From Phaseolus vulgaris (lineage: Eukaryota; Streptophyta; Magnoliopsida; Fabales; Fabaceae), in NCBI RefSeq assembly GCF_000499845.2, contig NC_023754.2:29093869-29157868 (forward strand): DNA of 64,000 nt, read 5' to 3'. The notes under the pieces are model-generated. The model did no database searches. It had not been told where the DNA came from and worked only from the letters and a program-made list of their open reading frames with translations. The position numbers and the translations under genes are program-made. Positions 50,041 to 63,582 of this stretch are shown here, piece by piece (position 1 is the stretch's first letter; each line of letters opens with the position of its first letter).

Positions 50041-53000
50041 AATCTTAAACCCTAAACCTCAGATGATGGAAGGAGTTAGTAAGCTACAATTATTTAAAAT
50101 TAAAAATGAGCCAAATTGAAAGATGAATTATGTATGATTGTATATAGATATTTATGATTGAAGAATTGATGCATGCAACCAATATCCCAACCGTGCAAAC
50201 TCTTCAGATCTCTTAATATTTATCAAAATATAGAATGCATAAATTTTGGGGTATTTAAAAATTGTGCATGTGAAGATGAAGACAAGGCGTGTTCCATGGT
50301 AGAGGAGGTAGTTTGGGAGCAATGGATGTTCCAACCAAATGCATGCATTCAACTTGAAAATGACAAACCCAACAACCAATTTGAAAGTGTAGTCATCCTT
50401 AATTATCGGTGGAGATGAAGAAAGACAAGAAACCACTTTGATTTTTGGTCTTATGATATGATAAACACTATAGTGTTAGACACCAACACACCTTCCACAT
50501 AACCAATCTCGACCACAACGTTGTTCTCCTCGTTTCTTGTTTCCTCCCAAAAACCAACACGTTTGCATAGTGCTCCCTTCTTATAATTGCAACCGTAGAA
50601 TCCATAGATTAATTCAAGGTTTATTCAAGTTTCTTCCGACCATAACTAATCACCGCCTTCATAAATCAAACCTTTTTTTAACCAAAGCTTGTTGATGAAA
50701 ACAAGACTGCCACACCATCCAAAACTTCTTCTATGGAGATTCACTATCAAATATAAAAAAAAATTACTTTATCAACCCTTAACTTGTCGTATCAAATATA
50801 TTGTGTTCAAATTAATTGTATTGTCCATGTATCTTTATGGATAAAGTGGGTATAAATGGTATATATTGTACAATTGTTAATGTGCCGGTTGTTTTCTCGT
50901 TTCTCACTTCAAGTCTCATCTTTTAATTGTTGGAATTCGATTGGAATTGATCTGAAAAAAGTATTATGACGATCAAGTAAATATTGTGTGTTAAAAGTGT
51001 ATAGTAAAAGCTAATTAAAGCGTACCTTACATTTTACTACATGATATATTTATAATATTTAGTCATGAGTCTTTATTGTGATGGACCGAATCTATCAAAT
51101 ATTAGTGTAAAACGATTTTTAGCATGATCTATGATTTATAGGGAGATATATTGATATATTTAGGGTGTCACCCAGATTTAATGAAACATAATCATGATTC
51201 ATAAGAACTTTTCATAATTATCATTTATTAAATGTCTTTAATATATTAATACGATCGGTTTATAATATCATATATTATTACGCTTATAATATAATGTTTT
51301 ATTAGTGTGTTCTTAAATGAAAAATTAATTTACACTATGTTACAAAGTATTTTTAAATATGTTAATGCTTTAATTGGATATAATTTTGAGGGGGAATAAT
51401 TAAGAGCGTGTATTTTATCTACTGGTGAGGGTTGTCACCCTATAAATTGAGCATAAGTTAATTCTAGTGTGGTCGAAATTACCTTTTTTTTTATAAACTA
51501 TATTTTTCAAAGCTTGAACTAGTTTAAGAAAAAAATATTAAATCTGTGATTCTAGTGAAATAAAACATTTTTCACAAAAATAGTAATGTCAATTTAAAAT
51601 AATTCATTAAAATCCTAATAAATAAAAAGAAAACAAAAATACTCAACAGATACACGGTTATAAATATTTTTGATAAAAAAAATAAATGTTATCTTATTTA
51701 TCTATTTTATAAGTAACTTTACTGGTTTGGTAAAATATATAAAAACAAATTATTGTACAAGATTTTAATTTGTAAACTATAAGTTATACTTTTAACTTAT
51801 TTAAATTTTTATTATATTTTTATTCTTTTATTGTTTTTACCATTTACTTTCTTTAATAGTTTGAGTTAATACAGAACAGTAATTGAAAAATATATTGAAT
51901 ACTTATTTTAATTATTTTTCTGATTTTAGTATTTATTAAATGTTTTTTTTATATAGTTCAACTTAAATAAAATTAAAAATAAAAAATTGAAATAACGAAT
52001 AATTAATCACATCATGCTATGTGAAAGTAAATAAATTTTTTAATTTAATTAATGATACTCTTTAAATCAGTTAGTTTAAATAAATGTTACATGTAATATA
52101 AAGAGATGAAAGTTGTAATTACATATCTCCTTTTGATTTTGCTTTCAATTTCGTTTAGGTTTTTTATTCTACTAATCAATCATTACTTGAATTCACCACT
52201 TTTATTAACACATGATTTGAAGTGCTGCAAATTACTAACAAAAGTTAAAGTTAACCTATCACCAAAACAGAGCCTCAGAGGTTTGTCTCTGTCTTGCAGC
52301 CCCATCACATTTGCCAAGAACCAACTTCCATTTTATTCACACCGAGGAACAAAATCTATCATCTCAAATCAAAATCACATTCTGACTATACAATATATAG
52401 TACCATATGGGATTTATGGACAAAAACTAAGTAACAAAAACATCATAAAGTAAACTACACAAGAACATATGCAAGGAAATTATATTTTAAATATCTAACT
52501 AAAAATATATAAATATGAATAACTATATTCCAAAACTCAAATAAAATTTTTAAAACTTCTCAAACGCTCTTACACCTACATCATTATTTGTTCGTGTACA
52601 TAATATAATCAATGTAGTTCATAACACAACAAAGAGGATATGCTAAACCAATTTTAGATGCATTGAACGGATTAGGCATTCGCTCAAGTTTAAAGCTCGG
52701 GTGCGGAGCAAATATGGAGTAGAGAATATCCAAAATATGTACTTCAATCCATTTAAGTTTTAGCTAAGCAAATTTAACAGATTCTGCATACTAAATACTA
52801 ACTTGTACTAGAAATTTAACATTTCTAACAACTTAAATATATTTTTGAAGTTGTGTTAAAGACCAATTCAAACAACATATAAGTATTTTTTCTTATCTTA
52901 ATTGTTTATTTTCAAAGAGATTTTCAAAACCAAATAAAGGGTTACTTTAAAATCTATGAACCCAGAGTACGTTATCCAGACATAATATATGTTGAGAGAT

Positions 53001-54459
53001 GATATTTTTTTAATTGTCTTTACCAAAACTGATGTAAAAAATATAGTGAATGGATAATAAGATATCTTTATAATAAATAAAAACTTATTATTAGATTTAA
53101 AAATATAATTGAAATAAATTGAGTATTATCTAATTTTTGAATAGATAGTTTGGAAAAAGAAAAGTTAGAAAGAAAATGAAAGAGATAGAAACAAGGGGAA
53201 CGGTTGTTGCCCTTTGTTTTCAAGGGTTTACAAACTCAACTATTGTGATTTATAGATTTTAACATCCGTTTAAAAATATCTTATTCTTCTTATTTTATCA
53301 AATACTTTATTAACGACGAAGATTTTGAATAAGAATCTTTAAAATCTTAACTAAATTACCAGTGATACCATGTTTTTTTTATCGATAACTTTTTCATCAA
53401 CATAATTATTTTTATTGAATCTTCTTTTTTTTATTAATTTTGTATGTTATAGATGAACTTTGATATCTTGACAACCATTCGTAAAAAAAAAACTACTTGA
53501 TAAATAACTATATTAACATTCTAAACATATATTTATATGTTATTATATTAGTAAATAAAGTAGTTAAGTAGGTTTTTTTTTTCATAAGAGTTCTAAAGTA
53601 TATTTTTTCATAAGTATGTCATTACCTGTTAGGTGACTAAAGACAAAATAAGAAAACAAAAAAATGTAAGCAGTAAACTCTTATTTTGGTTTATCTCTTG
53701 TATAGTGATAATTTTATTTGGTCTATTTTTTTTTTTTTCACTGAAGTTATATATGGATACTGTTTGACTTTTATAAGAACCTTTATCATGGCATGTTTGA
53801 TGTCATAGATTTTATATTAGTATTATCTTATTTGCAATGATACTCTCAACTAGTAACATCAAATGGGACAAAAACTTTAGGTTAAATTTTTACATATGAA
53901 TACTCAATAACCCATGATTAAGGCATGTGACATAGGTCCAACCTAGTAATGTTATAGCTTTTGAAAGGTGTCAATGAGTGTTTTTAAGGTATTGGATAAG
54001 AAAATAATGGAATTGGTTATAAAAAAATAAATTTGAATTTTAAAGTAATTGAGAATATTAAAGATGTATTCATTTTTTTTAACACTATGTTCTTCAAATA
54101 TCTCTTAGCAAAAACAAAAACAAGTGTTAAGATAATAATACAATAAAAATTGAAAATAACATCCACGCCTTTTAAAACTTAACTTATAAAATAATGATAA
54201 AAAAATGCAAGTGTTAGGAAAGTCATATTTGGAAGCATAAAAAATTATAATTTTTTTTTTATCAACAATAAAGATTGAATAACAGAAACCAAGGGTGGTT
54301 CAACCCTTATACATACCTAAATAATATGAATCAATTTCTCTAGTCTCCCAAACTAACATAAAATTATAATAAAAACAGTTAAAAACTTATAGTAAGTGGT
54401 TCATCGAATAATTGTCTTAAGTTGAATTGTGAAGTATAATAATAATTAAAAAAAAAATA

Positions 54460-54575
54460 GTTCTATGCTTATGAGGTATAGAAGAAACATAACAAATGTA
54501 TGTTTACAAATCAAAATTACATGCATATGAGGTATGAGGTGTAAGTAAAAACATAACAAATGCATGCTTACAAAT
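54460..54575. repeat. Short tandem repeat, two ~60-70-bp units
   Basis: ATGAGGTATAGAAGAAACAT with CAAATGTATGTTTACAAAT is followed by ATGAGGTGTAAGTAAAAACA with CAAATGCATGCTTACAAAT, in the same orientation. Confidence 0.6.
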
Positions 54576-55360
54576 AATGTTTTGATGTTTAAACTATTAA
54601 GAGTACATACAAATAAAATAAAAAAATGTAAAAATTATAAGAATAATTATGAGTTAGAGTGAGATTTTCTTGTAGTTGAAGTATTGTTATATATAGGTTC
54701 TAAAATCCTTGCATTTAGGACTAGATAATGAATATAAAGATAAAATAGTTATCCTTTTTGAATTAATTATGTTTGATACTATGTTTAAGATATAACATAA
54801 AATAGTAAATTTCTTCAACTTTATCTCTTATATGGTTATGTGTTGATAAAACTAATTTATAAGTAACTTTATATTATCTCACATGAAATAGTATAAAAAC
54901 TCTAAACTAAAGATCTTAGTATAAGTACCTGAATATATATTTTTAGTTCAAACCCTCATTTTTGTTTACTTTTATAGGGATGAAAGAGTTTCAATAAGCT
55001 TCAAAAAATATTATGATAAAATATAATTTAAAACTTTAAAAGCTTAAGGCTTAACATATGGTTAAACTCAGAGAAATCACATGTCTTAATATTATTAGGC
55101 TTCAGATGCATTGTTACCTTTAAAATCAAATATTTTTATCGTGATTTTGCCTTTAAAAATTTAAAATTAAGGGTGTTTAAAACTAAACCAACCCAATTTA
55201 AAATTGAATAAAAAAATTGAAACACAATAAATCAAATTTAAAAAAAAATTACATTACACATAGATCAAAATTAAATCACACTGTGTTGAAAATACCTTTA
55301 CTTAAAATATGTCATGATCTCAGAATTTACTCAAAATATGTCATGATGAGTTAAGAAAAG

Positions 55361-55361
<1 letters not shown>

Positions 55362-55397
<36 letters not shown>
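55362..55397. repeat. (AT)n microsatellite
   Basis: An uninterrupted AT dinucleotide run of about 36 bp in gene-poor DNA. Confidence 0.9.
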
Positions 55398-55400
<3 letters not shown>

Positions 55401-56876
55401 TATGTGTCACTTTAAGCAATAAAGATACATGCCTTTTGGACATATGAGAAAACTGGAATAAACTATTCCACCAATAAACGTTAGACAAGTTTGTTGATTG
55501 GTGTAATAAACAATTAAAATTTAAAAATATTGTTTTGTCCTGCAGATTATTATTTAATAGTTACTTGGATTCATCTTTCGATGTTAAAGTTTGACACTTC
55601 GAAAGCAATGGCGGTTTTTTCAAGATGGTTAAAGCTTGGGTTCATTCCACAATTCCTTTTCAATAATGACAAATAACTTCAACTTTCTATATTCCTTCAA
55701 GAGCAAGACGACAACCATAAATTATCATGGTTAAAACACGCTATAATTCTATGGGGAAACAAAGATTAGAAATAATATATCAATTTTATTTAATAATCTA
55801 CCTTTTGCAAAATTAAAATTCTCGAAAAGATATGAAGTTGAATTATAAAATTTGTAACAATCAATCCTCATAATAATCATTATTTTTGCATGAATGATTA
55901 TTTTTTAAAATTTTATCATTGTAATTTTATTCATTAACAAGATTCATTTTAAAATAAATAGAATACTTTTTTTACACCTTTTAAGTAAAAGAGTCTTCAT
56001 ATATTAAATGAATCAAATACTTGGTGGGGATTCGTAGATACTCAGAACAAATGTTATGTTCTCCACCACAGTCCAATTTATGAAATTTGTATTCATATCT
56101 CACTCGCAGAAAATTTACAGAGATTGAAGATTTTTTTTCAAGTTTTTCCATCAAACAAAAGAAGATTGTAATTAAAATGTTTAAAGGAATTTTTAGTTAA
56201 AAAAACTTGTGGTACACAATAAACAATAACCTTATGTCCTCATTGCTAGGGACAACTAGTGAATATAGTGATTGTTAATAAAAAAAAAATCAATTAAACT
56301 TGGTAAAGGTGGTCATGTTTTTTTTCTTTTTAAAATTTGGTTGAGAGAATAAGCTCCTTTTTTTTATTAAACAAAATTTAAGATTAACAGAATTAAGAAA
56401 AAAATTGGAGGCAGAAATAGATTCACATGCATTGACGTGTTTGCATTTTATAAAACCCCAGTTTCCTAATTTCTTTATTTTAACCAATGGTTATTGGTAT
56501 AAAATAGTATACAAGAAATGAAAGTTTTTGCAATATGATCTAACACATCAAATTACAGTGTAAAACTTTATTTAGACCCTTATCAAATTTAATCAAGCAA
56601 TGAAGATTGGATTTTAAATGTAGAAAGTGGGCCATGGTCTCACTTTTATCATTTATACTCTAATTTATGTGGTGCTGTACAAGATAAACAAGCCATGGAA
56701 GTTTCTGTCTGTACATATGTGTGTAACGACTGTAAACAAAATTCACCAAAGGGAATTGACTAAGCAAAATAATTAAACCAAAGTTTGTGTGTGAAAACTC
56801 ATCTCAATACTACCATTGGTAATTGGTCTAGTAAGTTTGAAAAAATCCATGACAAGACAAAGAAAAAGAGAGAGTA

Positions 56877-59800
56877 TTATATAGGAGTAAAAAGTGTTGC
56901 TAAACCTTGATCCACTGCTATCTGCAATTTGTCATAGGCCATCAAAGTCTTCTCCTCACACTTGTAAGTTCCTTTGCCTCTTGCCAGAACCTCACCATCC
57001 GCATCTATGATCCCTTCTTTCTCTTTGTCTTTGGTGCGTGGACCAGGTTGCAAGCTGAAAGCTTTCACCTGTATATTGTTGTGAAGATACAAAAAAGTTT
57101 CGTAACGCAAATAAACCAAAGCATGGGCATTTCAAAAGCTCGAAGTAACTGCTAAAAAGCATTGCGTTTAAACATATTCATGATCACACCTTTAGGTACG
57201 TGACGTACGGAGATTTTACATGTTCTCCTGTACTCAAGTCTGACATCATTGATAGTAATGGTAGCGTTGGGCAATTCTTGGTAATGATCAAGTCCAAATA
57301 ACCATCAGAGAACTGCATTTACAAGATTACAGTAACAAAGGCTCAAATCCGTAAGTAATAATGCTTATCATACATATGCATGTGCATGTGAGCCTGTGTA
57401 TAACACAATGTCCCCAGTTGGCAGAACCTTTTGAGAGTGAAATTTTACACCATTAACAATATTCAGATGGATTTTCTTATATGTGAAAAATTCATGAAGT
57501 AATTAAAGAGTTCAGATGGTTCATAGTATAGTGGTGTCTAACATGTGAATATTTTTATTAAAAAAATAAAATTCAAGAGTTCAGATATTTATACTCTACT
57601 GTGCTAATTTTAATCTTCAATTTCCATACATTGTTGTTAGTGAATCATTAAAATCGAGCAAATTAAGATGTAAATAATAACTTCTTATTGTAAAAAGCTA
57701 CTATATATAGGGTGGATATGCTATCAAATTGATACATAACTGGTCCTAGTAATGGTGTCATCACTGTCATACACAATTGGAAACATTTCCCACTCAAAAC
57801 TGACCTTTGCACCAGGTGCTGCCAGTGTGTCTTCCGCACCCCAAGGTACATTGTGAAGCCAGACAGAAATAAAGGGTCCATTTATAACTCTCCAATTCAA
57901 ATTTTCCACGTTTATTTCAGGTCCTAGATAACAAAGCCTTTCTTTATTAGCATGTTCTGCTTCATTTGGACCACTGTTGCTTCCTTTGCTAGTAGTAGAT
58001 TTTCCAGGGTAACTTGTTGGCTCCCCAAAAGCTTCATACCCAGGTGCAGGCACAAAAGAAACACATCCAATGTATTGCCTCAAATTCAAGAGTCGACAGA
58101 GACCCTAAAGCAGGAAAGCAGCGAGTAAAGAAAACTATAATGAACAAATTCAATCACTTATCTGTCAAAAGAATCGCAGTGCAAGTTTTCCAATGAAAAT
58201 CAAAGTTGCATTACAAGCATAGTTATGTTACATCCTATACTTCCTCACTAAAGGATTATTACAAAAACAAAGAGGTTATAATCACCCTTCAAAACAGAAA
58301 TGAAAAAAAATGAGGGAAAGTAAGAAATCATCCGCTAAGAACAAAACCAATTGCCCTTAGTCCTTACCACAAAGCAATTATGCATTTCCCTTTTCCTTTA
58401 TAATTTGGATCAATTTCTCAAGAGACATGTAAAACTACCCTATGAAATACCAAGTAAAACGAAAGTGCTGAAAAACTGAAAATAAACAGCACCAAAATTA
58501 GAGAGGTATACAGTATATATTGGACTAGATTGACACTTTTGTCAAGTGTGTATACAGATTTTTTGTAAAAGAATCTCTTCCTTTAAAAATACTTTTTTAG
58601 TTCATCATATGTTTTTTTGTCTCATCCTTTCAAAATAATCTGAAACATAAAAAATGAAAAATCTAATTAAAATAAAAAAAAACTATTCAAAATAGCTTCT
58701 AGCATCTCATAAAATTAGCCACTTCTTTAAAAAAATTACTTTTATGATTGTAAACAAATTGAAAATAGCTTATGCTATTTTTTTTAATCTCTAAAAAATA
58801 ATCACCCGATTGTTTTACTAATCACCTTTCTCTAATCTGTAAAAAAACTTGCCTATATTCTATTCTAGTGCTAAAAATCAATACTGTATTTTCTTAACTA
58901 AGTATTAGAAGACATTCTACATAACGTAAATATCTTCAGATTGTAAAATACAAGAAACTAAAGCAGATGGCCTGCAATTTAATGCTTATTTTTCTTTTAT
59001 TCGTGGTCCTTCAATCAAACCAAGTAGAAGATAATTGCAATGATAATCCATATAAGAGAGACACATATAAGTGAAATAAAAACATCATAAATAAACATGT
59101 GGAAATTATAAAATGGATTACTGACATAGAAATCTAGACGAGCGCTTCCCATCCACCTAAACTTTTCAGACTCTATGTCAACGTCTGCCACCAGACCTGA
59201 AATAGAATAATATCTCCATTGTTATAATATGTGAACTGAATTGCATGGTTGGAATCATATGCAGACCCAAGTTGGGAGGGGACAAATCAAGAAAAGAAAG
59301 AAAAAATTACAAAAAAGTTGGCCTAGATGTTTTAGCACATCTTCAACCACTTCACTGAATAATCCATTACACAGAGAGTAATTACCCCATGCAAGCATCA
59401 ATATACTGAAAAATCGGATTTCTCCTTGTATGATGGTAGCCACATCAAGTGGTCGTTTATTGCCTGTCAGTATTTAATAAACAGTTTAGACCTATAATAG
59501 CACAGAAAAAATGGACATGACAAGTTTGTACGGGATGGATCAAAACCTCGTATAATGGCATGGACGGCATTAGCTATTTCACAAGGATCACCAACTGAAT
59601 CAAGAAGTGATTTTGCCATGCCATTTCCCGTACCTTCAACGCATGGAAGAACTTATTAGCTGGGTAAAACAAAACTGCGCAGTTACCCATAAACTTATTG
59701 TGTACAGATAACAAAAGATAAACCCAGTTAATAACCGCACCTCTCACTTTTAGGCGATAAAGTCTAATTAGATAAATCCTATTCAACAAAGCAATGAGAA

Positions 59801-61271
59801 TGATAAACCTGCAGGAACTACCCCAAGGGGTATCTTTATTGCCGTATTCCAATCCTCTCTTTGAAGAAGTCCATTTACAACCTACTAAAATGTGCATGAT
59901 TGTTAGATTAAGAAAAACAATTAAAAACAAAGACATCAAAAGTGAACCACTGCAAAAGTATTCTAGAATGTTCAGGTTACATGATAAAACTTAGAAGTGA
60001 ACCACGTTGCTATTTAAATTCCCACATGTGTCATAACTTGCATTCCAATCTTCTGAGCTTCATTGGAATACCATAATCAAATCCCCAAAGACCATTAAGT
60101 TTCTCAGGAAAGAACAGATCAAGGTATTGACTATATGTTTTTCAATTAGTCCATGAGCATGAGCCAATAAACCAGTACATCATTAGCATATCTTGAAAGG
60201 ATAACTCAAAATGGTTTACAAGCAGCATATACATATATTGTTTAATTCATACATTAAGAGCATATCTCTCATGAAGGGTAAAGAAAAATGTGATCTGAAT
60301 ACTATTATGATCAAAATTTTGCTTAATAATCGTGGACATGATGACGATGATGAATGATAATAGCACACTGCAACAAGGATAATAGCAATGAAACTAACCT
60401 CTACCAAAATTCCATCTCCACTAACACAAACAATCCCATCGTATTTGGTAATATCTAGCGATTGAGTAACTTCCTTTGCATGGAGCTGATGCTTGGTTTC
60501 TGAGGAAAATCATATCATATAAGTATACAAATACAAATACATTTGAAAGGACAATAGCAACGACAACGAAACATGGTCGAAGAATTAGAGCACCTTGGAC
60601 AGTAATTTCGATTTGAGCATCTTCAAGAAGAGGTTTCACTTGTTCATCGAAAATCTTTGCAGCGGATTTCTTCCCACCAAATGGATTAACAAAAACAAAC
60701 AACCTCTTAGGGCGACCTACATTATGGCAAAATTCAGTACACGTTTGAATTTCAGTTTGGAGAAGTGGAGAACTCAAAACAAAAGTAGTCCTACTTCACA
60801 ACAACAAATTTCTTTTCCCATTTTGACACTAAAAATTCCCGATTGAACATTGAAATTTAGAAAAGTACTTTTTAAACTTTTATCGATATACTTTCAGACT
60901 TCAAAACACATGCAACACAGTAACAACAACAGAAAGGTGAAATTTAATTTACCGAGAGAATCAACGAATTCACAAAGCTTTTGGCACCAGAGCCTGTGCG
61001 ATTCCTCAGAGGAGGGCATGAAGACGACGTCGTTCCGAGCGAGTCTTGTCGAGGCGCCGGTGCTGCAGCATCCATCTCTGGTCTCGACGAGGCTCTTGAT
61101 CTTGATGTAGGGCCCACTGGTGACGAAACTGAGGAAGTCCTTTTCAACAGACAAACAGCGGTGAACTCCCTCCGACCACCACAGACGGCCGTCGGCGAGC
61201 AGGGCAAGCGGCGTTACGGTGCCGTTGACGGTGACACGGTCGGACATTAAGGGACGCTGCTGGGGATCCAT
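56877..61271 (-). CDS. SPHK1: Sphingosine (sphingoid long-chain base) kinase
   Basis: Ten exons: 61271..60953, 60716..60594, 60499..60399, 59881..59809, 59633..59547, 59463..59386, 59196..59126, 58104..57805, 57312..57190 and 57068..56877. They sum to 1467 nt and 488 residues, close to the ~485 I recall for Arabidopsis SPHK1, with all phases consistent. The diacylglycerol-kinase-type catalytic domain starts at RLFVFVNPFGGKKSA (~111-125), with the nucleotide-binding SGDG at 174-177 and PAGTGNG at 204-210, then DVATI and the WGLVADVDIESEKFRWMG substrate-side region. The N-terminal ~100 residues are the lipid-binding-type extension of plant LCB kinases. The enzyme phosphorylates sphingosine/phytosphingosine with ATP, giving LCB-1-phosphates used in ABA and stomatal signalling, usually at the tonoplast. 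A second in-frame ATG lies at 61247. Confidence 0.95.
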
Positions 61272-63582
61272 AGCCGGTTTAAGTCTGGGTTGGCCCACCC
61301 TGTCGCCCGGTTCGATAATGATAATTAAACCCAAAAACCGGGTTTGGGCGTTTGAGTGGAGAGAGATATGCGCTTTAAGCAAAGTATTACAAATCTTACA
61401 ATGCAACCCTTCTTTGACCCAACCACTCTCTCAGACCACACTACACAACACATCATAATTCCTTTTTCCCTCTAAATAAATAAATATTAAATATTCCATT
61501 ACGTATTTTTATTAAATAAATAAATAAATTTATTTTATTACAACTAAAATTATCTGATTAAAAAATACATCAAAAGTCTCTAATAGTATGTATAATGAGA
61601 ATATATCGATTATAAACAATATTGAAAGATCAAATAAAATTAGAGACTTAAATTAAAATAAAATAAATATAAACAATTTGATTAGGGGTTTAATTTAATG
61701 TTTTTAATTCATGAAATATTAAATTTTAAAAAAAATCCTAGATATTATTCGAGACGTAAGTATATTGGGAAATTTGAAAATATATTTAAATTAGTTTAAT
61801 AGTTTACTATTATTTGTTTTTAGTTTTTCACTAAATTTTTAATTATTGTAGGTTATTATTAGCAAAATCAATTAGAAAAATAACAGCAAAATTTAAAAAA
61901 ACTAGCTTTCAGTAGTTGAAAGCTAAGACAAACTATCTTTTGAATTTATAACTTTTTTTTTTAATTTTGATTTTTCTAAATTATGTATGCCAAATCAATT
62001 ACTTTTAATGATGTTATTTATTTTATGTTATATTATTAATTACTAATCTTATATAATATATTAAATTAATTTTAAGTCATTCAAAATAAATATAAAATAG
62101 TTAAGTAATATTCAAAGTTTAATTAAGTTATTTACGTCTCTTAAATAATAATTAAGTTTATCTTATTTAAACGTTAATGTAATAATTATTATACGGATAA
62201 GAACGAATGAATGAATATAAAAAAAAAATTACTGAATTAAAAAATATTTAAGATAATGTCTTAAAAATTATAAGTTAGTGAGAAAAATTATTTATGTGAT
62301 ATTTTGATAATGATAAGAAGCTTTCCAGTTTAAAAAAACATGGCAAATATAATAAAAAAACTAAAAATTACAATCATGATTGTGTCATAATATATTTTGT
62401 TCTAAAAAAAGTACTTATTTGTCTCTCATTTAACCAACATAATTCATTATGTTGCCATAACTAGTCATTTGTAGGCATTTATTTAACTTTTGTGAAGAAA
62501 ATTCAGCTTCTGTCCCATTTCCTCTTTTTTCTTCTCCACTTATTCATCTAAACTACTATTTTCCATTTCTGTACACATACATGCTATTAGTGAATTACTC
62601 CCTTCTTTCCATAACTTCTTCTAATTGTTTCAATTTTTTTAAAATACTATCAGTACTAGAGATTCAGACACGTCTTTTAAATGGTCGGTTAGTATCGAAC
62701 TATAGGTATCGGTGAAATGTCAAATTCAAAAAATGTTTATTAAATTTTTAACAATTCTAACACAATCTTAATTTATTTTCTAAAAACTCAAATTTATTAT
62801 ATAATTTTTTATTATGATTATAAAAATAAAGAACAAAACCTTTTGAACCAATAATGAAAAATATTTTGTTTAAAAAAAACTTAAACATACTTGTGGACAT
62901 ACATCTTTATTGTCAATTTATATAATTCATAATTATATGATATATAAATCTGTGTCTCGGTATTAAACATTTTAGAGATTATACATATCTTCGTAGTATT
63001 TATACAAATGTATGTGATATATATAGGTGAAGTTTGATTATTAATTATATTAAAATTTTAAAATTGATTTTGATTGATGAAACTTATTTTTTTTTAAATA
63101 AAAAATTGCTGAATTCATTATTACCTTTTCCAAACTCCACTACAGTGTTTTATTTTGTTTAGTTTATTTAGGTTTGGATCATGCGACAAAGTTTTGCTGA
63201 CCCTTATTAAATAAAGAGAGGATTGGGAAAGATTTTTTGTTCTTATCGTTGGAGGTAACGTGGTACTTATCACACTTTTGCAACACCTTCATTATGTCAC
63301 CTTATCCCTTTTCGCTTTTCTTTCCATATACACTAACATTTTCATAACCGTAAAAGCTTCAAAAAGAAACTCCTCAAAAATCATTTCTGCAACACTTTTT
63401 GAGATTCTTAATATACTTACTTTAAGCTATTTTAAAACTTGAATGGATTATATTTTCCTTAATGTTATAAAAAAGTATTTTCCCAAAAATAATGTATAAG
63501 TTGAAAGATAAAAAGGTCGTCAGCATGTTAAGAGTTAAAATAATATAAATAAATAATAGTATACGAAATCACTGTATCAAAG
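61272..63582. other. Intergenic, promoter side of the sphingosine kinase gene
   Basis: AT-rich DNA with no coding signal. The first ~200 bp (61272-61460) is more GC-rich and is the probable leader/promoter. No other structure was resolved. Confidence 0.5.

Larger units (their letters stand above)
50041..56876. other. Gene-poor AT-rich DNA
   Basis: No supported gene. The longest frame (52106-52453, 115 codons, +) has no recognisable motif. The stretch at 54240-54350, with a T-run then AACAATAAAGATTGAATAAC and CAAGGGTGGTTCAACCCTT, looks like the tail of a dispersed element. A TA microsatellite is at 55362-55397. The last few hundred bases should be the 3' flank of the sphingosine kinase gene. 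Confidence 0.55.

Noticed and set aside
50046..50060. Telomere-like AAACCCTAAACC string
   Set aside because: A single short occurrence next to AT-rich repeats; not an interstitial telomere array.
52106..52453. 115-codon plus-strand frame in gene-poor DNA
   Set aside because: No motif, no neighbouring exons with matching phase, and composition typical of AT-rich chance frames.
60981..61250. Plus-strand frame opposite sphingosine kinase exon 1
   Set aside because: Shadow of the GC-richer first exon of the kinase, which has strong family support.
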